This document shows, piece by piece, positions 17,941 to 23,958 of a stretch of 64,000 nt of DNA. The notes below the pieces were generated by a model. That model made no database searches. It was not told the origin of the DNA and saw only the letters and a list, made by a program, of their open reading frames with translations. Every line of letters starts with the position of its first letter. Position 1 is the stretch's first letter. Made by a program: the position numbers and the translations under genes. The DNA is from an uncultured Lachnospiraceae bacterium (GTDB taxonomy: Bacteria; Bacillota; Clostridia; Lachnospirales; Lachnospiraceae): assembly GCA_910587295.1 (NCBI GenBank), contig CAJULP010000049.1, positions 14,219 to 78,218 on the forward strand, read 5' to 3'.

Positions 17941-18825
17941 TCAAGCCATCCTTTGGCACAAAGGAATGTAAGCCAGCTCCTCGCTGCGCTGTAAAGCCTT
18001 TTCATATGCGGAACCGGGAACCGCATTGTAATTTCCCACCTCACGTATTTTCCCGTTCCTTACTTCGCACTTTGTTCCATTAATGACAAATTCTTTGCCA
18101 GTGTCCACGCCCAATTCCCTTAAAAAACCCAGCAAAGCATCACTGCCCCCTGCTGTTACATCCATCGTGGCCGCCATCCACTGCTGATCCGCAAAATGGA
18201 CCAAAGCTTCCAATGCCCTTTCCAGCAGACTCACCTTTTCATCTTTTTCCTTATCTTTCCCGTATCCTTCCCCATAGATATAGTCATCCTTGACTGTCAG
18301 CCTGTAGCCGTTTCCCAGATCAAACACATCTCCTACCGCAATGTTGATGCTGTTCGTGGCAGAATCATAGGCTTTTGGCTGGCGGGTCTTAAAAGACTGC
18401 TTTGACATAAATTGCCCGATTTCTTCCGGTGTATAAGGCATTCCCCCATAACAAGTAAAAATTTTCTTGCCGTTAACGGCATACTCCGATGTTGCCGCAT
18501 CAACAATTTCACCGGATATCTCATATTCGTCACCATTTAAGCTGTCAAGGATATTCTTGCCTATCATGCCTTTCTCCAACAGCTCCACCAGCCTTTTCAT
18601 ACTGCCTTTATTGCCGGCATCAAATCCGTTCAGCGTCTCCGAATCTTTTCCCTCAATATTTCCGTTAAAATAATCTGTAAATTCATTTTCAGAACCATCT
18701 TTAGAGGATAATTTCCCTGTTTTTGAATTATAAATGTATGAAAATGAACTGCCTACTCCGCTTACTGCCATACTAATACCCATGCCTTTCCCGTATGAGC
18801 CTTTCCCATGGGGGAACTGGCCCAA
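17941..18825 (-). CDS. Hypothetical protein with a likely C-terminal frameshift
   Basis: 294 residues from a TTG at 18825; ATGs at 18783 and 18771 are alternatives and none has an ideal ribosome binding site. I do not recognise a named family, though the N-terminal pattern (SSFSYIYNSKTGKLSSKDGS, then a FNG...LNGFDAG segment) recalls multicopy Lachnospiraceae hypothetical proteins. There is no signal peptide or membrane segment. The frame ends in IPLCQRMA. One extra T in the run at 17960-17962 would instead continue as IPFVPKDGLTASAAENDLGK and end near 17867, a much more protein-like tail. The gene is 23 bp downstream of the secreted PPC-type gene and may be co-transcribed with it. Confidence 0.65.
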   Translation of the reverse strand: MGQFPHGKGSYGKGMGISMAVSGVGSSFSYIYNSKTGKLSSKDGSENEFTDYFNGNIEGKDSETLNGFDAGNKGSMKRLVELLEKGMIGKNILDSLNGDEYEISGEIVDAATSEYAVNGKKIFTCYGGMPYTPEEIGQFMSKQSFKTRQPKAYDSATNSINIAVGDVFDLGNGYRLTVKDDYIYGEGYGKDKEKDEKVSLLERALEALVHFADQQWMAATMDVTAGGSDALLGFLRELGVDTGKEFVINGTKCEVRNGKIREVGNYNAVPGSAYEKALQRSEELAYIPLCQRMA

Positions 18826-18848
18826 ATACGCAAATTCAAAATATTCTT

Positions 18849-19871
18849 TTAAAAAGATAATTCATTCCCTGGATATGGTGCCATGATACATGCAAACCTT
18901 CCATTTAATTTCCCTGACCAATAGGTGGCATGCATTGATTTTGAACATCTGCCTCCGATTGTCCATGCCTGACCTAATGACGCATTGGCAATACCACTAA
19001 TTACATTGGAACCGCTTTTACTGTAATACGTTTTCCCCCCGGCACTCATATATTTGTCAACTTCAGGACATATCGTGCTTCCTGAAAAACTATCACTCAT
19101 AGATAAATTAACAATTGCCGTTTGCGCAGGCACTGCCATCCCACTCAAATCACAAGTATATGTCCTATAGCTGCTCCCCACCATTTGCACACCGCCATAT
19201 GTCGGCATATCAACAATATCAAAAGTCTGAATAGCCGGACCTACATAGAAAAAGTAATGCATTTGGTCAGACCAGTCACCTCCACTGGTAACTCTGATAT
19301 AATGGGTACCAGTATCTTGTGCGTCAAAATAAAAGTATTTTTCAGTCTTTTTTGAATATACAGGTCTCAATGAAGGATCGGAAGAATAACAATAACCCGT
19401 GTTATCTGATCTTATATAATATACCTCAATAAACCAGTCGCACTGCACAAGATTCCTAATATCCACAAAATAAGTTTCTCCCGCTGTCAGCTTTATTGAA
19501 TACCAATCTTCATCCTCCGCAGAATGAAGCCCCGCATGCCGCATCCCCAATGTAAACAATTGGTTTTTTCCCGTTAACTGTGGTGTCATTTCCGGCACTT
19601 GGTTATATGGATATGCGGTCGTAAATGTATCATTAGGTTCGCAATCATCCGGAACTGTAGTATACGGCTGAATCCCATCTTTTTCTGCGAACAATGATGC
19701 CACCTCAGACTGACTCAAGCTTATCGGTTCCATCGTATTTAGCTTTATGGATTCCAATTGCTCAATACAGTCTTTTTCATCCTGACAGACAATAGAAACA
19801 GTTGAATCCTCTCCCGGTGCTGCAAGTGCTGACATTGAAAATACCATACTGCCCATCAATGCCACACACAA
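18849..19871 (-). CDS. Secreted PPC-domain-like protein, start codon region damaged
   Basis: 340 residues from a TTG at 19871. Hydrophobic signal peptide (CVALMGSMVFSMSALAA) with likely cleavage after ALA. Residues ~75-200 resemble the bacterial pre-peptidase C-terminal (PPC) beta-sandwich: DDCEPNDTFTTAYPY, EDEDWYSIKLTAGETYFVDI and GTHYIRVTSGG. The C-terminal part is unrecognised. The natural start is probably ATG at 19889 behind GGGAGAAAAT, but its fifth codon is TAA (19875-19877), so translation would need to restart at TTG 19871 or the gene is silent. Transcription starts at 19954-19982 and is covered by a BlaI-type operator. No protease domain is present, so the role is unknown. Confidence 0.75.
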   Translation of the reverse strand: MCVALMGSMVFSMSALAAPGEDSTVSIVCQDEKDCIEQLESIKLNTMEPISLSQSEVASLFAEKDGIQPYTTVPDDCEPNDTFTTAYPYNQVPEMTPQLTGKNQLFTLGMRHAGLHSAEDEDWYSIKLTAGETYFVDIRNLVQCDWFIEVYYIRSDNTGYCYSSDPSLRPVYSKKTEKYFYFDAQDTGTHYIRVTSGGDWSDQMHYFFYVGPAIQTFDIVDMPTYGGVQMVGSSYRTYTCDLSGMAVPAQTAIVNLSMSDSFSGSTICPEVDKYMSAGGKTYYSKSGSNVISGIANASLGQAWTIGGRCSKSMHATYWSGKLNGRFACIMAPYPGNELSF

Positions 19872-19927
19872 TACTTATTTAATATTCATAGCATTTTCTC
19901 CCTTTGAGTATTTTATAAACCAACGTT

Positions 19928-19950
19928 AGTGACTACGTTTAGTAGTCACT
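19928..19950. promoter_or_regulatory. Candidate BlaI-type operator at the secreted-protein promoter
   Basis: Perfect 9-bp inverted repeat AGTGACTAC (19928-19936) and GTAGTCACT (19942-19950) with a 5-bp spacer. It begins 4 bp after the -10 box of the 19954-19982 promoter, so a bound repressor would cover the transcription start. A closely similar site (14 of 17 core positions or so) lies at the same relative place in front of blaI at 21875-21891. Confidence 0.75.
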
Positions 19951-19953
19951 TTT

Positions 19954-19982
19954 AAATTAACATAATTTTCCAGTATCGTCAA
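19954..19982 (-). promoter_or_regulatory. Promoter of the secreted PPC-type gene
   Basis: On the minus strand TTGACG (19977-19982), a 17-nt spacer and TAATTT (19954-19959), directly followed by the palindromic operator. Confidence 0.7.
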
Positions 19983-20038
19983 TACCCAAAAGAGAAATAC
20001 ATACTTATTTTACCCAAAAGAGAAATACATACTTATTT
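19983..20038. repeat. Perfect 28-bp tandem duplication
   Basis: The unit beginning TACCCAAAAGAGAAATACAT occupies 19983-20010 and is repeated without change at 20011-20038. It lies between the blaR1 stop and the -35 box of the secreted-protein promoter, so it is in the upstream promoter region and looks like a recent duplication. Confidence 0.95.
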
Positions 20039-20056
20039 ACACAAAAACAATAATAA

Positions 20057-21418
20057 TTAATGAGGACAAACCGCATAATTTGTTCTAACTGTTTCTGCTA
20101 TAACTTTTATATCGCTACATTTACTGCACATTTCCGCTTTATATCGTACCACCATACAACTCCCATTTGTATGTTTTATATGCTCGTCGAAAAACCCTGC
20201 TCGATAACTATGGTTACAAGATGCATAAAATTCCATGTCTTTTTCGTTAATCTGATATATATTTCCTTCCATGTCAACGAATTGCATATCATAAACAACG
20301 TCAATTTCCATTATCATTTCTTCAAACAAAGAATATTTCCTTATTTCATCTTCCGTACCTGATACAAATGCCACATCATTGTTTAAAGCACTTTCCAAAA
20401 ATTTCTCACTCGTTTTCGGAATATTGGCAAACTGCATATCCTCATAAGCAAACACTGTCAACGTATTCAAAAACATCGCCGCCCCTACAATACACGCAGA
20501 CGCTATTTTCCCAAAACATCTTTTTTTATCCTTCATTACATTATCCATCCTTTCTTTCAAACGTTTTCCCCCTTTACTCAGTCCCAAAATATATGGCTTC
20601 TCTTCCTTCTCCTCCACCGCCATAGTAAACAGCATCTTAAGGTATTCTTTCTTTTCTTCATCGCTCCTCCCCTGTAAAACCCGCTCGTCACAGGACATTT
20701 CACATATTCTTTCAAATTCACCGGGCAGAAGCCACACGATAGGGTTATACCAATGGACAACCTGCACAGCGGTGACCAATACCCTCCACAATACATCACG
20801 CCGCTTGATATGAACCATTTCATGATTCAATATCATTTCTCTTTCCCTGCCCTGTATTCTGGCAAAGATAAAAATGACCGGACAGACAATCCCAGTCGTA
20901 AAAACTATATTCCCTGCAGCATAGTCCTCACGACAGACAAGACATTTAACCTTATTGCGTATCGAATACTGCCGTCGTATCTGTTCTATTTGTCCGTCAT
21001 CTTCCCGCTTCAAAACCTGCCTTCCTAACCGCTCCATCCGAACCTTATTATACAGATATCGCATACACTGCCATGTCATAATGACCATCGCGATCATGAT
21101 CCATATCCCTGTTGTCTTGTATTGTTCACGAAAAGCCTGATTAAACAAAAATCTTCCATTACTATAGATAATCAGACTTTTGTCGGTATAATAATGCACT
21201 GCCCACTTTAAAGCAGGCTGCCTGCAAAAAACAAGATCAATCACTTCCTTATAGAACCATTTCAAAAATGGCAGTGGAACTAAATAAAAAAGAATCACCC
21301 CTTTCATCATCCGATACTTCCAGTCTGCAGAAATTTTTCCGGCTAACGCATATCCCAAAGAAAAATACAAAATTTCCAACACACTGCCAGACAGGCATAA
21401 CACCAGAATGCAGCTCAT
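20057..21418 (-). CDS. BlaR1/MecR1-like M56 membrane metalloprotease
   Basis: Signal-transducing antirepressor: membrane zinc protease that inactivates a BlaI-type repressor on sensing a signal. 453 residues. N-terminal membrane helices (about 2-25, 38-55, 103-122), zinc motif HEMVH at about 199-203 in ILNHEMVHIKRRD, NPIVWLL and the downstream Glu in FERICEMSCDERV. A further helix (about 306-326) leads to an extracellular part of only ~125 residues, not the ~250-residue penicillin-binding domain of true BlaR1. It has no SxxK penicillin-binding motif that I can see. Instead the tail holds a Cys/His pattern (CNHSY, H...GSC, CSKC, CPH). It follows blaI by 32 bp in one operon. Confidence 0.9.
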   Translation of the reverse strand: MSCILVLCLSGSVLEILYFSLGYALAGKISADWKYRMMKGVILFYLVPLPFLKWFYKEVIDLVFCRQPALKWAVHYYTDKSLIIYSNGRFLFNQAFREQYKTTGIWIMIAMVIMTWQCMRYLYNKVRMERLGRQVLKREDDGQIEQIRRQYSIRNKVKCLVCREDYAAGNIVFTTGIVCPVIFIFARIQGREREMILNHEMVHIKRRDVLWRVLVTAVQVVHWYNPIVWLLPGEFERICEMSCDERVLQGRSDEEKKEYLKMLFTMAVEEKEEKPYILGLSKGGKRLKERMDNVMKDKKRCFGKIASACIVGAAMFLNTLTVFAYEDMQFANIPKTSEKFLESALNNDVAFVSGTEDEIRKYSLFEEMIMEIDVVYDMQFVDMEGNIYQINEKDMEFYASCNHSYRAGFFDEHIKHTNGSCMVVRYKAEMCSKCSDIKVIAETVRTNYAVCPH

Positions 21419-21450
21419 AAGCTTTCCTCATTCCCAAGACTTCCATGTCT

Positions 21451-21849
21451 TTATTTATTTTCCAACTCCTTTAAATACACATTTAATTCCTCAAGATCTT
21501 CTTTATTAACGGCATTTCTCCTGATAAATGCCGCAACGAAATTACTAAGCTTCCCACTATACATATTATCAATTGCATTTTGGGCCTGCGAAAAATTATA
21601 TTCCTCTTCTTCAACCGCCGCCCGTACAAGTCCTCTTTCCCGTATGACCAGTCCTTTTGTTTCCAATCTGGAAAGAAACGTGTTAAGGGTCTGCCGCTTC
21701 CACTCCTTTCCCTCTTTTGTGAACAAATCCAGCAATTGTGACTGCTTGATCCCTTCCTTTTGCCTCCACAGCATTTTCATAACTTCCATCTCTGAATCTG
21801 ATACCCGATAATTTCTCTCCATCCCTTCCATAAGCCTCCTTGCCTCCAT
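21451..21849 (-). CDS. blaI: BlaI/MecI-family transcriptional repressor
   Basis: 132 residues, normal for the family. Winged-helix DNA-binding domain: SDSEMEVMKMLWRQKEGIKQ, WKRQTLNTFLSRLETKGLV and the wing YNFSQAQ; the C-terminal helices carry the dimerisation and protease-sensitive region. Ribosome binding site is within AATGGAGG. It lies directly upstream of the M56 protease gene, the classic pair. Its own promoter (21892-21920) is followed by a palindrome-like operator at 21875-21891 that matches the one in front of the secreted protein gene, so autoregulation and co-regulation of 18849-19871 are likely. Confidence 0.92.
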   Translation of the reverse strand: MEARRLMEGMERNYRVSDSEMEVMKMLWRQKEGIKQSQLLDLFTKEGKEWKRQTLNTFLSRLETKGLVIRERGLVRAAVEEEEYNFSQAQNAIDNMYSGKLSNFVAAFIRRNAVNKEDLEELNVYLKELENK

Positions 21850-21874
21850 TTTAGACTAAATCCTTTTCGTCTTT

Positions 21875-21891
21875 GACTATGTTTTGTCTTC
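21875..21891. promoter_or_regulatory. Candidate BlaI-type operator at the blaI promoter
   Basis: GACTATGTTTTGTCTTC on the plus strand, against GACTACGTTTAGTAGTC at 19931-19947 in front of the secreted-protein gene. It directly follows the -10 box, as the other site does. A further GACTA half-site is at 21854-21858. Confidence 0.65.
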
Positions 21892-21920
21892 ATTGTACAA
21901 AAATTGTTTTTATTTGTCAA
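21892..21920 (-). promoter_or_regulatory. Promoter of the blaI-blaR1 operon
   Basis: On the minus strand TTGACA (21915-21920), a 17-nt spacer and TACAAT (21892-21897); near consensus. Confidence 0.85.
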
Positions 21921-21986
21921 TGTCTGTTCCGCAAAGAAGACTGTCTGGCCAATATAATCCTTTACCTTTCAACATAAACCACAAAA

Positions 21987-22013
21987 ATCCGGCAGGGTAA
22001 AACCCTGCCGGAT
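21987..22013 (-). terminator. Intrinsic terminator after the flagellin-like gene
   Basis: Perfect 12-bp stem ATCCGGCAGGGT (21987-21998) and ACCCTGCCGGAT (22002-22013), 3-nt loop, then TTTTT on the minus strand. It separates the flagellin-like gene from the blaI operon. Confidence 0.93.
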
Positions 22014-22069
22014 CAATATACTACTTTGAACCCAATTATGAAATATATTTTCTTTCGTACCGTTCATGG

Positions 22070-22831
22070 TCACATCCCGCCGAACAGCCGCATGATCCCT
22101 GAATCTTCCTGCATTCTCCTTCGTATCATACCCATGCGGTAATCCTGCATCAGTTTGTTTTTCTTTTGTTCGGAGACTGCCATCGGCAAATCCACATCCT
22201 CAATACGGCTTCTTGATGCCGTAAGATCAAAAGATGCCCCCGTATTATAATTATAAGCATGCTCCAAGGCATTGGTGGCTGCCCCTGTCTTACTCCTTGC
22301 CGCACTGATCTTATCCATAGCCGCGTCAATCGCCCCAATGTCAAAGCTGCCGGTAACATCATAGCCATCAATCCCAAGGGCTTTCAACGTAACATTTTCC
22401 ATCTGGATCTTCATGCCCGTGCCGTCCGGATTTGTTGCCAGATTCATATCAGCCATACTGCCGTCAAGGAGCTTTAGCTCATTGTAGCTCGTTCCTACCG
22501 CCGTATGTTCAATATCCTTTAAAAGCTGGTCAACCTCCCCCTGGATCATCTGTTTTTCAGAATCACCATACAATCCGTTTGAGGCTTTCACGCTCAGTTC
22601 CCTGATCCTTTGCAAGGACTCCTGCATGGTTCCAAGGGCGCTGTCCTTGATATTGGCAACACCGATTCCATCCCTGATATTGGATGCGCCAACGTCAAGC
22701 GCATTGCTGTTTTTCTTAAGTTTCTGGGCAATGGCAAGCCCTGCCGCATCATCTGCCGCAGTCTGGATCCGTTTGCCGCTGGCTATCTTGCCATATATAT
22801 AATTCGTACTATGCACTCCCGCTATTCTCAT
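22070..22831 (-). CDS. Stand-alone flagellin-like protein
   Basis: 253 residues with a flagellin N-terminal helical domain: SGKRIQTAADDAAGLAIAQK, then NIRDGIGVANIKDSALGTMQ and ESLQRIRELSVKASNG. The C-terminal flagellin-like helix (GAATNALEHAYNYN, ASRSRIEDVDLPM) is present and is followed by an unusual basic, Met-rich tail (KKNKLMQDYRMGMIRRRMQE) where flagellins normally end in LLR. The very N-terminus is shorter than in classical flagellins, which start MRINHN. The chosen ATG has AAAAAGGAG 5 nt upstream; a GTG 6 nt further up is less likely. No other flagellar gene is in the window and the promoter is sigma-A-like. It may be a secreted structural or signalling relative rather than a filament subunit. 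Confidence 0.85.
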   Translation of the reverse strand: MRIAGVHSTNYIYGKIASGKRIQTAADDAAGLAIAQKLKKNSNALDVGASNIRDGIGVANIKDSALGTMQESLQRIRELSVKASNGLYGDSEKQMIQGEVDQLLKDIEHTAVGTSYNELKLLDGSMADMNLATNPDGTGMKIQMENVTLKALGIDGYDVTGSFDIGAIDAAMDKISAARSKTGAATNALEHAYNYNTGASFDLTASRSRIEDVDLPMAVSEQKKNKLMQDYRMGMIRRRMQEDSGIMRLFGGM

Positions 22832-22893
22832 AGGCACTCCTTTTTAGTCATACTATGACCACCTTCTTACCCGCCGATCCATTGTTTACCATT

Positions 22894-22922
22894 ATTATAT
22901 CAAACAATAAAAAAAATGTAAA
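22894..22922 (-). promoter_or_regulatory. Sigma-A-type promoter of the flagellin-like gene
   Basis: On the minus strand TTTACA (22917-22922), a 17-nt spacer with eight T, and TATAAT (22894-22899). No sigma-28 signature (TAAA ... GCCGATAA) is visible. Confidence 0.75.
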
Positions 22923-22960
22923 CCCTGCCCTGATCCACGCATTCAGTTATGTACGGCAAT

Positions 22961-23887
22961 TCAGCCCAGCGCCTCTGCGATATCCTTTTGCATATCTATA
23001 ACAGCCGCTCTTGCCGCGTCCGCAAAATTTTCCTCCCCAAAGGAAGCATATGTTTCCTGCTGGTAAGCCGCAATGATCCCTCTGGATGAATTGACGATCG
23101 CCCCTAAGCCGTCTTCGTTAAAGAAATGGACCAGGTCTTTTCCCTTTCCACCCTGAGCGCCATATCCCGGCACCAAAATATAACTTTTAGGCATTACCTT
23201 ACGAAGGATTTTACCCATCTCCGGATACGTAGCGCCAACTACCGCCCCGATATAACTGTACGACTCTCCCATGTGGCCTTCCGCCCACCTGGCAACCTGT
23301 TCGCCAACCACCTCATAAAGGGGCTTGTCCGCATCTTTGATCACCCTGTCCTGGAACTCCCCGCTGCTGGGATTGGAGGTTTTGACCAAAATAAACAGCC
23401 CTTTCTTTTCCTCTTTGCATACCTTGATAAAAGGATCCACGCCGTCAGAGCCAAGATAGGGGTTTACGGTTGCAAAATCCTCATCAAACCCATAATAGGA
23501 CTTCTCTCCTACCTTTACTTTACCAAGATGCCCCACCGCATATGCCTCTGAAGTAGAGCCGATATCGCCTCTTTTAACGTCTCCTATCACCACCAGATCT
23601 TTTTCCTTACAGTAGTCGATCGTCTTTTTAAAGGCAATAAGCCCCGGAATCCCAAACTGCTCATACATGGCAATCTGTGGCTTCACTGCCGGAACCAGAT
23701 CGTAAATATGGTCCACAAGTGCCTTATTATACTGCCAGATTGCTTCTGCAGCCCCCTCTAACGTCTCACCGTATTCTTCAAATGCCTTCCTTTGAATATG
23801 CCCCGGAACAAATTTCATCATCGGGTCTAACCCCACCACGATAGGGGCATTTGTCTTTTTAATCTTTTCTACCAGTTTGTTGATCAT
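22961..23887 (-). CDS. pyrF: Orotidine 5'-phosphate decarboxylase (type 2)
   Basis: Last step of UMP synthesis, decarboxylating OMP in the cytosol. 308 residues from ATG 23887 (MINKLVEKIKKTNAPIVVGLDPM), longer than the ~240-residue type 1 enzymes and as expected for the PyrF2 subfamily. The catalytic Lys/Asp array is in KDLVVIGDVKRGDIGSTSEAY; the phosphate-binding end is LVPGYGAQGGKGKD. An upstream in-frame start at 23917 is possible, but the 23887 ATG has a GAAGGGA ribosome binding site. It follows nrdD and is separated from it by a terminator. Confidence 0.95.
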   Translation of the reverse strand: MINKLVEKIKKTNAPIVVGLDPMMKFVPGHIQRKAFEEYGETLEGAAEAIWQYNKALVDHIYDLVPAVKPQIAMYEQFGIPGLIAFKKTIDYCKEKDLVVIGDVKRGDIGSTSEAYAVGHLGKVKVGEKSYYGFDEDFATVNPYLGSDGVDPFIKVCKEEKKGLFILVKTSNPSSGEFQDRVIKDADKPLYEVVGEQVARWAEGHMGESYSYIGAVVGATYPEMGKILRKVMPKSYILVPGYGAQGGKGKDLVHFFNEDGLGAIVNSSRGIIAAYQQETYASFGEENFADAARAAVIDMQKDIAEALG

Positions 23888-23916
23888 ATTGATATCCCTT
23901 CTTTTTGTATTTGACA

Positions 23917-23945
23917 AAAAGACGTTGTTTCACGCAACGTCTTTT
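23917..23945. terminator. Terminator between nrdD and pyrF
   Basis: Perfect 11-bp stem AAAAGACGTTG (23917-23927) and CAACGTCTTTT (23935-23945), 7-nt loop. The arm ends supply A- and T-tracts in both orientations. It lies 14 bp beyond the nrdD stop. Confidence 0.85.
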
Positions 23946-23958
23946 CCATTCGTTTTGT

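Noticed and set aside
22961..22985. ATTCAGCCCAGCG near the pyrF stop as a third hairpin repeat copy
   Set aside because: Only one arm is present; there is no partner GGCTGAAT arm at the expected distance.
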